Shown here: piece by piece, positions 1-9,248 of the stretch
Layout: every line of letters begins with the position of its first letter
How positions within the stretch are numbered: the first letter of the stretch is position 1
Assembly (NCBI GenBank): GCA_003556605.1
Contig: PWQX01000179.1
Location: 1 to 55,024 of the forward strand
Direction of reading: 5' to 3'
DNA: 55,024 nt
Source of the DNA: Spirochaetaceae bacterium
Lineage (GTDB): Bacteria; Spirochaetota; Spirochaetia; DSM-27196; SLAA01
The notes under the pieces: model-generated
What the model saw: the letters and a program-made list of their open reading frames with translations, nothing else
Database searches by the model: none
What the model was told of the DNA's origin: nothing
Program-made: the position numbers and the translations under genes

Positions 1-3000
1 CCATACGAGGACGGGTCGCGTATCGGGCCGTACAACGCGCTTGCCGACCGCGACGGCATCGACGGCCAAGTCATGGTAATGGAGTTCCAGCTTGAGAACG
101 GCGACGACTGGGTCGGGGCGCAACTGCGTCCCGAGCACGCGCAGGACCTAGACCTGTCGGGCACCTCCGCGTTCACGTTTCGCTGGCGCACCGAGGAGCT
201 CGAGGGGCTGGGCGACGATTTCTCGGTTTACCTCCAGATCGGGGCATTGGACGAGGACCTCGACGGCGACGGCAACCTCGACCGCGGACGCAGCCGCCTC
301 AATCCCTCCTTCTCGTTCAGTGACGCTAATCGCGACATCGAGCTGTTTGCCGGCGGCGGAATCCACAACACCGATTTCATCAACTCAGAAGACGCCAACC
401 GCAACGAGATTCTCGATCGCGAAAACCCCGAGCTCATGGTGACGAAGAAGCTCTACAGCGCAAACAGCAATAACGGGGCAATAGAGACTGAGCTACCGGA
501 TGATGAGTGGAGCGATCCGGTACGCGTCAGGCTCTCGGCGTCGGAGCGCGAACGCCTCCGGCGAGTGCGCGGGGTACGAGTTCTCATTGTCCGCGAAAAC
601 GAAATCAACCCGGCGCAATCGATCTCCGGCCGGGCCTTGTTCTCGCGTTTTACCTTTGAAGGGTCGACCTTCGCCACCAAGATATTGGGTGCACCCGATG
701 GGGATCCTGAAGAGGCGGAACTCTCGGCGCGAGAGGTGCCGGACCCGGAAAGCGGCAGCGAGCGGTTGATTCGTGCATTCAGCGAGGTGGGCGAGATCTT
801 TCACCCCACCGACAGCGCCGGACAGCGCGTGCTCCTGATCGACTGGGACAACCTGGATGATCTCGACGGCTGGCGACTGCGCGACTACGTCACGCCGGTG
901 CCGATCGATCAGTACGAAAACCTCGTCTTCTACATCAACCTCGAAACAAAGGACGAGGAGGAAAACGGCAACGGAAACAGCAACGACGATGAGCTGCTGG
1001 TCAGACTCGTCGACGGTGAAGACCGCGGGGTCAGAGCGCGTATACCGCTCGAGGACGATCTGGCGTTTCCCGCGGCGAACGGCTCAACCGAGAATGATCG
1101 GTCGCGAAGCGGTTGGCGCCGGGTGGAGATCAGCCTCGCCGACAGAGATGTATACGTTGCCCGGCCCGATTCGAGCTCGCGCCGCTTACCCGGCGCTGAC
1201 GTTTCGGTCAACAGCATGACCGGCAGCCGTACGGTTTCCCGGCTGGAGTTTGAGTTCAGCGGGCGAGAGAGCGGGAAGATGTATATCGACGAGGTGCATT
1301 GGCGCGATGCGCGCCTCAGTATCGAAGGTGCAGCTTCGGCCTCGGTGGCGTACCAGTATCCCGACACCTTGGTGGAGGTCGGCGAGTTTCCGATGCTTGC
1401 TAACTTGCGGTTGCGTGAGGATGTAGCGGTACGGAGCTCCGGGTTCTCGCCGGAATCGGACTTCTCCGACCGGCCCGGCAGCTTTAGCTCGCGGACCGGC
1501 GTGGGGGCCGACATCGCCCGCGTAAGCCTCGACACCGAATTCGAGGCGGTGAGCACCGAAGAGCAGGTTTCCACCTTAGGAGGACATCAGATCCAGGCCC
1601 CGGCCGACCCCGCTGCGATCATGCTGTTTGAAGAGTACCGGCGCAACTACAACGCGTTTCGCCCTTCGATGTCGCGGCGGGCCGGAGTCCGGCTCGAGCG
1701 CAGCGGACTCGGCATTATACGCTTCGACAACACCGCGAGTCTTCGCGACACGCGCCTGCAGCAGGATTGGCGGACGCAGCTCACCTCGTTGTGGGACGGA
1801 AACTGGCGGCTCCGCACCGAGGGGCGTCTCGGGCAGACCGCCTCGGGATATATCCTCCCGGACGAGAACTACTTCGCGTCCTGGATGGACGGATATACGC
1901 TCACGATCCCTTGGGAGGACGGTACCAGCACCCGTCGCAGCGGTGAGACCGAGCTCAGGCTCGATTACGAACGCGAGCGTTTCGCGATCAACTGGCACCC
2001 CTCGCTCGCGTATCAGAATCTGAGCGTAACCGAGGACCGCCAGCGCAACCGTGGAACGTTTCGCCTGCGCACTCCGTTTCGCGTTCCGGTCTTCGACCCT
2101 ATTCGCCTCACCTTGACGCCGAGCTACACGCGCAGCTTCGCAAACACCGCTATCTCACCCGATAACGAAGGCTTCGGCGACGACCTCCGGCAGTACTTTC
2201 GCGAGCTCGAACGGCAGGACTACATCTACCGCTCTCCGCCGTACGCCGAGCTGTTCATGGACGCCGGCAACCTCAGCTTTGCCGAAGCGTCGCAGAGGCT
2301 GCCGTTCGCACGTTACACGCCGGCTACCGCGCTCGAGGCCTCGCGCCCGTTCGGCTCACACTGGAGAGACCTGCTGATACCAAGCACCGCACGAACCGAG
2401 GTGCAGCGGACTTTCACCCGCGACGGAGATGCGTTGAGCGATCGGCGCCGCTACGGACTCAGTTTGACGACCGCCGCGGTAAACCTTTTCGGCCGGCGAG
2501 GAGCATACCCGGTATTCACCCTCTACCAGAGCGACGAGTTTCGCAACACACTGAGTTACCGGCTGCGCGAGGCTCCCACCGGAACGATCGACGGCTGGGA
2601 CCTGCAGATCTCTAACGAGTTGGGGTTCTTTGGACGTGAGCACCGAAGACTCGAGATCGACAATCGCCTGTTGTTCGAGCGCAACGACGAGTTCGCGCGC
2701 GAGCTTGAAACCGAAGCCCGGTTCTTGTGGCGCTGGTACCCGTTGTCGATCTTCGGGATACCGCGGCTGCAGCGCTACGTGGATCGCGGCGCCTACTATC
2801 AGCACACCGAACGGCTCGCGGTTACCGCGCGCCGTTACGAGGACAACCCGCAACGCGACCTCATCACAGTTGTCGCCGGCCACGAAACGGCGCTCCAAAT
2901 TCCCGACCGCGGCTCAATTCGGGTCTATTTGGACCTCGGATGGGGGCTTGAACCGTTTGAGGTTACCGACGATGATTACGTAAACCAAATTTTGCTCGGA

Positions 3001-3036
3001 ATCCAAGGTGGTGTTGAGGCGCGCTTTCGGTACTAA
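1..3036 (+). CDS. Large surface / outer-membrane beta-barrel-type protein, 5'-truncated by the window edge (weakly SprA-like)
   Basis: Frame 1 is open from base 1 (PYEDGSRIGPYNALADRDGIDGQV then the listed ORF from 73). Jelly-roll/galactose-binding-like segments, an Asp-rich DEDLDGDGNLDRG motif, and a beta-strand-rich C-terminal half ending in ...GGVEARFRY with a terminal aromatic residue typical of outer-membrane barrels. Confidence 0.6.
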   Translation, partial: PYEDGSRIGPYNALADRDGIDGQVMVMEFQLENGDDWVGAQLRPEHAQDLDLSGTSAFTFRWRTEELEGLGDDFSVYLQIGALDEDLDGDGNLDRGRSRLNPSFSFSDANRDIELFAGGGIHNTDFINSEDANRNEILDRENPELMVTKKLYSANSNNGAIETELPDDEWSDPVRVRLSASERERLRRVRGVRVLIVRENEINPAQSISGRALFSRFTFEGSTFATKILGAPDGDPEEAELSAREVPDPESGSERLIRAFSEVGEIFHPTDSAGQRVLLIDWDNLDDLDGWRLRDYVTPVPIDQYENLVFYINLETKDEEENGNGNSNDDELLVRLVDGEDRGVRARIPLEDDLAFPAANGSTENDRSRSGWRRVEISLADRDVYVARPDSSSRRLPGADVSVNSMTGSRTVSRLEFEFSGRESGKMYIDEVHWRDARLSIEGAASASVAYQYPDTLVEVGEFPMLANLRLREDVAVRSSGFSPESDFSDRPGSFSSRTGVGADIARVSLDTEFEAVSTEEQVSTLGGHQIQAPADPAAIMLFEEYRRNYNAFRPSMSRRAGVRLERSGLGIIRFDNTASLRDTRLQQDWRTQLTSLWDGNWRLRTEGRLGQTASGYILPDENYFASWMDGYTLTIPWEDGTSTRRSGETELRLDYERERFAINWHPSLAYQNLSVTEDRQRNRGTFRLRTPFRVPVFDPIRLTLTPSYTRSFANTAISPDNEGFGDDLRQYFRELERQDYIYRSPPYAELFMDAGNLSFAEASQRLPFARYTPATALEASRPFGSHWRDLLIPSTARTEVQRTFTRDGDALSDRRRYGLSLTTAAVNLFGRRGAYPVFTLYQSDEFRNTLSYRLREAPTGTIDGWDLQISNELGFFGREHRRLEIDNRLLFERNDEFARELETEARFLWRWYPLSIFGIPRLQRYVDRGAYYQHTERLAVTARRYEDNPQRDLITVVAGHETALQIPDRGSIRVYLDLGWGLEPFEVTDDDYVNQILLGIQGGVEARFRY

Positions 3037-3096
3037 GGGTCAGCCGGCCAGTGGCTGCCGGTGGATCGAGGGAGAACGAACTACAGGAAGGCACTA

Positions 3097-4323
3097 ATGG
3101 AACCGTTCTTGCGGGTGCGCTCCGAAGTCGGCAAGTTGCGGGCCGTGTTGTTGCACCGCCCGGGACGCGAGCTCGAGCAACTAGTTCCGCAGTATCTCGA
3201 TGAAATGCTGTTCGAAGACATCCCGTACCTCGAGCAGATGCAACACGAGCACGACTGTTTCGCCGAGGTTTTGCGCGCGCGCGGAAGCGAAGTGTACTAC
3301 ATTACTGAGCTGCTGCAGGATATCCTTGCAGACGGCGAGGTTCGTGCAGCGATCGTGGATCGTCTAATGACGGAGTTGCGCGTCAACGCCACTGAGCTGC
3401 GCACCGGTATTCAAGAGCTGCTTTCCAGTTACCCTAATGCCGAGCTTGCGTCAACGCTTGTCGCCGGACTCAACAAAGACGCGGTGCCGCGCAAACACGC
3501 CGAAATGCGGCTTTCGTTTTATATCAAGGATACTCGCCCGTTTTACATCGATCCGCTCCCGAACATGTATTTCTCGCGTGATACCGGCACTGTAATCGGC
3601 GAACGGTTATCGATTAATTCCATGAAGGCGATGGCTCGGCGACGTGAGAGTATGATCTTGCAGTTCATCGCCGAGTATCACCCGGCGTTCCAAGGTGCCG
3701 GGCGCCGTTCCTGGAGGTGCTACGACGAGCCCGACAGCATCGAGGGCGGCGATATTCTGGTGCTGAACAACCGTGCGCTTGCAATCGGCTGCAGTGCCCG
3801 GACCAGCGCCGAGGCGATCGAAGCGCTCGCCTCGCGCCTGTTCCGAGAAGATGAACACATCCGGGAGGTGATCGTGATCCAGATCCCGTTCACCCGCGCG
3901 TATATGCACCTTGATACGGTGTTTACGATGGTCGACCGCGACGCGTTCACAATATTTCCGGGTATCTCCGAGCTGCTGAAGATCTTTCGCCTCACCCCTG
4001 CCGAAAGCGGCGGCATTCATATTGCGCCCCAGAGTGATCTGCGCTCGACCTTGTGCCGAGCGCTCGACTTACCCGCGGTCCGTCTCATCGCCTCGGGAAG
4101 CAGTGACCTGCTCACCGCCCAGCGTGAACAGTGGAACGACAGCACCAACACCTTTGCGATCGCTCCCGGCGTAGTAGTCACCTACCGCAGGAACATCGTC
4201 TCAAACGCCATTCTGCGCGACAACGGAATTGAGGTGGTGGAGATCGCCGGCTCGGAGCTTGTGCGCGGCCGCGGGGGACCACGCTGCATGAGTATGCCTC
4301 TGCATCGCGACCCGGTGGAGTAG
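3097..4323 (+). CDS. arcA: Arginine deiminase
   Basis: Motifs RSEVGKLRAVLLHRPGRELEQL, RDTGTVIG, GGDILVLNN, HLDTVF and C-terminal RGRGGPRCMSMPL with the catalytic Cys. ATG at 3097 (MEPFLRV) preferred over the listed 3061 start. Confidence 0.93.
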   Translation: MEPFLRVRSEVGKLRAVLLHRPGRELEQLVPQYLDEMLFEDIPYLEQMQHEHDCFAEVLRARGSEVYYITELLQDILADGEVRAAIVDRLMTELRVNATELRTGIQELLSSYPNAELASTLVAGLNKDAVPRKHAEMRLSFYIKDTRPFYIDPLPNMYFSRDTGTVIGERLSINSMKAMARRRESMILQFIAEYHPAFQGAGRRSWRCYDEPDSIEGGDILVLNNRALAIGCSARTSAEAIEALASRLFREDEHIREVIVIQIPFTRAYMHLDTVFTMVDRDAFTIFPGISELLKIFRLTPAESGGIHIAPQSDLRSTLCRALDLPAVRLIASGSSDLLTAQREQWNDSTNTFAIAPGVVVTYRRNIVSNAILRDNGIEVVEIAGSELVRGRGGPRCMSMPLHRDPVE

Positions 4324-4372
4324 CTGCACGGCTCGCCCAATCACAGGACGCAGCAACGCCGTCTTCCGATCC

Positions 4373-4406
4373 GGCCGAGTGCAGCGGGCTGCACGGCGGC
4401 CTTTTT
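4373..4406 (+). terminator. Rho-independent terminator downstream of arcA
   Basis: GGCCG-A-GTGCAG-CGGG-CTGCAC-GG-CGGCC followed by TTTTT: an 11-bp interrupted GC-rich stem and a U-tract, 50 nt after the arcA stop. Confidence 0.8.
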
Positions 4407-4440
4407 GGAACCGGCGATTTGTGCTACCCTGCCTGTCAGC

Positions 4441-6336
4441 ATGACCGCTTCACAAGCACGTGTACGGATTCTCGCTCCGGAGGTTGCGCGCAAAATCGCC
4501 GCGGGCGAGGTAATCGAGCGGCCGGCCTCGGTCGTCCGTGAGTTACTCGACAACGCTATAGACGCCGGTGCTGACGACCTTGAGCTGCATATCACGAGTG
4601 GCGGCATTGAAAGCGTTCGGCTGGTGGATAACGGCCGCGGGATACACCCTGCAGACCTTCCAACCTGCGTTCTGTCGCACGCCACCTCCAAAATCACTAC
4701 GGCCGAAGATCTGCAGCACGTCGGCAGTTTGGGATTCCGCGGCGAAGCGCTTGCAAGCATTGCCTCGGTCGCCCGGCTTGAGATCACCTCACGAGAGTCT
4801 GCACACGACAGCGCCTACCGGCTGACGGTCGAAGCCGGAACGGCACGCCCGGTGCAGACCGTGGCGGGGTCACCGGGAACCACGGTCGCGGTGAACAGCC
4901 TGTTCTACTGTGTGCCGGCGCGCAAGAAATTCCTGAAGAACCCCGGCGCCGAAACCTCTGCGGTACGGGCAACGGTCAACGAGCGCGCAAGCGCCTTTCC
5001 GCACCTGCAGTTCCGCTTTTTCGTCGACAACACGTTAAAGATATTCTACCCCCGGGCAACGTCGGCCGAGCGCGTAGCGGCGGTGTTGGGCAATAGCGTA
5101 GCCTCCGGTCAACTGCACGAGATTCACGGCAGCGGTCCTGGATTCGAGATTTCGGTGGTGCTCGCCGGCCCGGAGCACTACCGGCGTGACCGCAAGCAGA
5201 TCCAAATCTTCGTTAACCGCCGCCGCATCAACGAGTTTTCGTTTGTGCAGGCTGTTGAGCACGCGTACAAGGAGTTCATGCCCGGCGGCCGCTACCCGAT
5301 TGCATGCGTGTTTGTCGAGTGCGCTCCCGAGCTCGCCGACTTCAACGTGCACCCGGCCAAGAAGGAGGTCCGCTTTCGCTCCAAGGCCGATATCAGGCGG
5401 CGGCTCATAGACCTCATTCGCGAGTACCTGCATGCTTACGACCTTTCGGCGAATACTTTGCGCCGCGTCTTCGGACCGCAAGATCGGTCGGGGCCTTTCG
5501 CTGCGCCGCGAGAGGCCGAGACCCAAGACTCACCGAGCAGCAACACCGGGGGCGGGCTGTTTTCCGAAGCCGAAACCCGTCACTGGTCTGCCGCCGAACG
5601 GGCGGCGATGATGCACCGAACGCAGGAGCCGACCACGGTCCCGCGGCCGGCACCGCCGGCCGATCGCACACGCGACCCAAACCCCGCCACCGCAGATGCA
5701 CCCGAAACCGGCGCCGGGGCCACCTCACTGCGAAACGGGGCGCGTGGCGAAGACAGCGAGACCGGTACACAGCCGCAATCGGAGAGCGTCTATGACTCAT
5801 CCGGGGTTCGCTATCTCGGGCAGGTGTACGGGGTGTTTCTGCTGGTGGAGTACTACGGACGCTTGCTGGTCCTCGATCAGCACGCCGCCCACGAGCGTAT
5901 CCTGTACGAGCGTTTTCGAAAACGCCGGCAGACACAGCAGTTACTCGTGCCGATTGACTTCGAGGCCGACGAGAATCAGGAGAGCCATCTCACCGCATCG
6001 AAACAAGCGTGGAACGAGCTCGGCTTGCAGCTCAGCCGGCAGGCCCCAGGGCATTGGCGGATTGAGGCGGTTCCCGATGGATGCCGAGAGCGCGAAGACG
6101 CCTTGATTGAGGCGGTGCTTGAGGCGGCGCCGCACACTGACTCGTTGAGTGACCGCTTCTATGCCGAACTGGCCTGTAAGGCCGCGGTCAAGGACGGCAG
6201 CCCGCTTGACAACGACGCCGCCGAGCAGCTAATCGCCGAAGCGCTGCGGCTGCCGCATCCACGCTGCCCGCATGGGCGCCCGCTGTGGGCAGAGATCACG
6301 CGCGATGAGCTCTACCGGCGGGTGCAACGTACCTGA
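4441..6336 (+). CDS. mutL: DNA mismatch repair protein MutL (endonuclease-type)
   Basis: GHKL motifs (AAGEVIERPASVVRELLDNAIDAGA, DNGRGI, GFRGEALASIASV), C-terminal endonuclease motif DQHAAHERILYERF, and CKAAVKDG / CPHGRP. ATG at 4441 preferred because the upstream TTG (4405) lies in the terminator U-tract. Confidence 0.95.
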   Translation: MTASQARVRILAPEVARKIAAGEVIERPASVVRELLDNAIDAGADDLELHITSGGIESVRLVDNGRGIHPADLPTCVLSHATSKITTAEDLQHVGSLGFRGEALASIASVARLEITSRESAHDSAYRLTVEAGTARPVQTVAGSPGTTVAVNSLFYCVPARKKFLKNPGAETSAVRATVNERASAFPHLQFRFFVDNTLKIFYPRATSAERVAAVLGNSVASGQLHEIHGSGPGFEISVVLAGPEHYRRDRKQIQIFVNRRRINEFSFVQAVEHAYKEFMPGGRYPIACVFVECAPELADFNVHPAKKEVRFRSKADIRRRLIDLIREYLHAYDLSANTLRRVFGPQDRSGPFAAPREAETQDSPSSNTGGGLFSEAETRHWSAAERAAMMHRTQEPTTVPRPAPPADRTRDPNPATADAPETGAGATSLRNGARGEDSETGTQPQSESVYDSSGVRYLGQVYGVFLLVEYYGRLLVLDQHAAHERILYERFRKRRQTQQLLVPIDFEADENQESHLTASKQAWNELGLQLSRQAPGHWRIEAVPDGCREREDALIEAVLEAAPHTDSLSDRFYAELACKAAVKDGSPLDNDAAEQLIAEALRLPHPRCPHGRPLWAEITRDELYRRVQRT

Positions 6337-6346
6337 GGACCGCGGG

Positions 6347-8353
6347 CTAGAGGCTGCCGAGAATAGATTCCACCTCATCGCGATCCTCGTATGCGGTGTT
6401 CCGCGCCAGCAAATCCTCGAGAACGCTGCGAGCACCGGCGGTGTCTTCGCGTGCAACCAGTACCTCGCCGAGGCGGTGGTACGCACGCCAGAAGTCGGGG
6501 TTGCTTTCGAGAACCGCGCGCAGGTGAGTTTCGGCATCCGAGTAGCGTTCAGCGCCGATATAGGCAATCGCAAGATCATAGCGCAGAACCGGGTCTTCGG
6601 GATCGCCCTCACGCGCGATACGGTAGTGGTCTATAGCGTCCTCAAAGCGTTCGAGCTCGCTGTACACCTTCCCGAGATTATTGTTGAGCTCAACCGAATT
6701 AGGATCGATGCGATAGGCGGTTTTGAGGAACTCAAGCGCTTCGTTGTATAGTTCTTCCTGTTCCAGGATACGGCCCAGCTCGACGTACGGGCTCACGTAC
6801 CCCCGGTCAAGCGCAATTGCCTCCGTGTGTGCGGCAATTGCTGCAGTGGTCTCCTCTCGCTCTTCCTGTATCTGCCCGAGCGTAAAATGGTACTCCGGTG
6901 CGCCCCGATTCAGTCTAATCGCACGCGTGATCGCCTCGTAAGCCTGATCGGGATTGCCCCGGTCCTTCTGCACCAAGGCGAGGTTATAGTTGTTGGTGGC
7001 GCTGTCCGGGTTGGCGTCCAGGGCCCGGCTGTAGTAGGTCTCAGCGCGGCGCAAGTCGCCGGCGCGATAATACGCAGCGGCGAGCCGACTATTGTAATCT
7101 GCGTTATGCGGATCATACACCAGTGCCTTGCGGTACGCGTTGATCGCGCCATCGAGATCGCCTTGTGTGACTCTTACACGCCCAATGCGGTAATGTGCGC
7201 GGGCGTCGTCCGGCTTCACCTGCACCGCAGAGTTCAGTGCCGCTAAGGCCCGCGATTCGGACCCCAGTTGCAGATTGGTTATCGCGAGATTGTAGTACGC
7301 GTTGGGAAGCTCCGGTTTTATCCGCACCGCCCTCTCGTAGGAAGAGCGCGCATCACGGAACTCACGCACGCGAAACTGCGCGTTGCCGAGCCGATACCAG
7401 AGCTCGGCGCTCTCGGTATGCAGCTCGCTCGCCCGCACGAACTCGTCAAGCGCCTCGTCAAACCGCCGGCGCTGTTGCTGCACCTTTCCCCGCACGAAGT
7501 AGGCTCGCCAGGTGTCACGGTTGAGGCTCAGCGCCTCCTCGGCGTGCTTCATCGCCCGTGTCTGAGCGTCGCTGCTCTCGGGGTCCTCCTCAAAGTAGCT
7601 CTCGGCAGTGCCTGCCTGCGCGCGCGCGTGATATCGACGTTGAACCGCATCGTCTTCGAGCTCAATCGCGAGCGCCGAGTCGAAGCGATCGCGAGCGCGA
7701 GAGAAACTCTCACGTTCAAGCGCGCGCTCACCGCCGTCAACCAGGCGTGCGAGCTGCTCCTGCCTTTCACGTTCCTCAGCTTCAAGCGCAGCTAGACGTT
7801 CCTGTTCCGCCCGCTCGGCGGCGCGTCGTTCTTCCTCTTGACGGCGGCGTTCTTGTTCTTCAGCTTCACGGCGCGCTTGTTCCTCCTCGGCTGCAGCGCG
7901 CGCTCGCTCACGCTCTTCGGCTGCCTCACGTGCGAGCCGCTCGGCCTCGCGGCGACTCTCCTCGGCCCGCGCGCGAGCGCGCTCCAGCTCAAGGAGCTCT
8001 TCCTCGCTGACCTCACCGCTATCACGTGCTTCACGAAGCTGTTGCTGAGCCAAGCGTTCAGCCTCACGCTGCTCCTCGCGACGCGCAGCGAGGATTTTAC
8101 TTCGCAGCTCGCGCGCCTCGTCGTCCGAGGCGTCACGAATCAGCAAATCGTCGATCAAGTCGAGCGCCCGCTGATACTCAGCGTCCTCGTAGTACTCGCG
8201 GGCGAGTCTCAGCGTATTCCGGCGCGTTATCTCAGCCTCCGACATTGCCGGCTCAGCGTCACGCCCCAAGAACCAAACCGCAGTTCCCACTCCGGCCACC
8301 AGCAACAGCACCAAGAGACCCCCAACTGCGATCACCTTAGTTCGTCCGTTCAT
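6347..8353 (-). CDS. Membrane-anchored TPR-repeat protein with a long charged helical linker
   Basis: N-terminal TM (VIAVGGLLVLLLVAGVGTAVWFL), ~110-residue E/R/A-rich segment, then multiple TPR units (e.g. AELWYRLGNAQFRVREFRDARSSYERAVRIKPELPNAYYNLA). Confidence 0.9.
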   Translation of the reverse strand: MNGRTKVIAVGGLLVLLLVAGVGTAVWFLGRDAEPAMSEAEITRRNTLRLAREYYEDAEYQRALDLIDDLLIRDASDDEARELRSKILAARREEQREAERLAQQQLREARDSGEVSEEELLELERARARAEESRREAERLAREAAEERERARAAAEEEQARREAEEQERRRQEEERRAAERAEQERLAALEAEERERQEQLARLVDGGERALERESFSRARDRFDSALAIELEDDAVQRRYHARAQAGTAESYFEEDPESSDAQTRAMKHAEEALSLNRDTWRAYFVRGKVQQQRRRFDEALDEFVRASELHTESAELWYRLGNAQFRVREFRDARSSYERAVRIKPELPNAYYNLAITNLQLGSESRALAALNSAVQVKPDDARAHYRIGRVRVTQGDLDGAINAYRKALVYDPHNADYNSRLAAAYYRAGDLRRAETYYSRALDANPDSATNNYNLALVQKDRGNPDQAYEAITRAIRLNRGAPEYHFTLGQIQEEREETTAAIAAHTEAIALDRGYVSPYVELGRILEQEELYNEALEFLKTAYRIDPNSVELNNNLGKVYSELERFEDAIDHYRIAREGDPEDPVLRYDLAIAYIGAERYSDAETHLRAVLESNPDFWRAYHRLGEVLVAREDTAGARSVLEDLLARNTAYEDRDEVESILGSL

Positions 8354-8386
8354 TACCAGTCCTCGCTATACACCCACAACATGGCG

Positions 8387-9190
8387 CTACTCGGCGATGT
8401 CGAGCGTGTCGTCGTATTCTTCGATATCCTCGGAAGGAGCCGAGAACGTGCGGCCCTCGTCTCGCGAAGTGCCGAGCGAGTCCCGAACGGTCTCGAGCAA
8501 TGCCCGGCGGCGTTCTTCCTCTTCCCGGCGGCGGCGCTCTTCTTCCGCTTTTCGGCGCTCCTCTTCTAAGCGTGCCTGGCGCTCTTGTTCTTCACGAAGA
8601 CGACGCGCTTCCTCTTCTGCTCGTATTGTATCACGCAGCAGAGCTATCATCTTCTCCACCTCGCGCCGCTGCGCTGTGTTCGGATCGTATTCAAGATACG
8701 TAGTGTAGTCCCTTATCGCCCCGGGATACTCCGAGGCGCGAACCCGCAGATTCGCCCGATTCAGATACGCTTCGGCAAACCGCTCGTCATGCTCTAACGC
8801 CTTGGTGTAAAGCTCTTTCGCCTTTCCGGCGTTGCCGAGCCGCTGGTAATTGTTGGCCATATTGTAGTATAGTGTCCCGAGCTCGGCGCCGCCGACCTCG
8901 AGCCCTAGCTTCATCGTTTCGATCGCACGTTCGAAAAGCCCGAGTTGCTCGTACACGACACCGAGATAGAGATACACGTCGGGGTTGTCCGGATCCTCCT
9001 CCAACGCTTGTTCAAGCCATCGCAGCGCCTGCTCGGGCTTATTATCGAGGTAGTAATTTTCCCCAAGGGTCAATGCCGAGTCCCCGCCGAACAGGGGCCC
9101 GGCTGCTGCAAACACCAGCACCGCGATTGCCACACTCAGCACACGGCGGGTTAGGGGTCTGCGAATCGGCCGATAAAGGATTTGACACAA
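8387..9190 (-). CDS. TPR-repeat protein, probably secreted or membrane-anchored, with a charged C-terminal helix
   Basis: Signal-like segment RRVLSVAIAVLVFAAAGPLFGG, TPRs, ER/K-rich tail. The listed ORF runs to 9427 but overlaps the divergent gene at 9249; a TTG at 9190 (or a nearby GTG) is a more plausible start. Confidence 0.75.
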   Translation of the reverse strand: MCQILYRPIRRPLTRRVLSVAIAVLVFAAAGPLFGGDSALTLGENYYLDNKPEQALRWLEQALEEDPDNPDVYLYLGVVYEQLGLFERAIETMKLGLEVGGAELGTLYYNMANNYQRLGNAGKAKELYTKALEHDERFAEAYLNRANLRVRASEYPGAIRDYTTYLEYDPNTAQRREVEKMIALLRDTIRAEEEARRLREEQERQARLEEERRKAEEERRRREEEERRRALLETVRDSLGTSRDEGRTFSAPSEDIEEYDDTLDIAE

Positions 9191-9210
9191 ACGGGCAAAG
9201 TCATTACTCT
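9182..9210 (+). promoter_or_regulatory. Candidate sigma70-type promoter for the 9249 TPR gene
   Basis: TTGACA (9182-9187), 17-nt spacer, TACTCT (9205-9210). Confidence 0.45.
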
Positions 9211-9248
9211 TTGGCGAAAATCCAGGCTCTGGAGCTCGGTGAGTTCTC

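Noticed and set aside
930-1574. 214-aa minus-strand ORF in the first gene
   Set aside because: Antisense shadow, Ser/Arg/Thr-rich low complexity.
4405-4440. Upstream TTG start for mutL
   Set aside because: It lies in the U-tract of the arcA terminator; ATG at 4441 begins the conserved N-terminus.
7838-8569. 243-aa plus-strand ORF opposite the TPR genes
   Set aside because: Leu/Phe-rich antisense image of the E/R-rich helix; it spans two genuine minus-strand genes.
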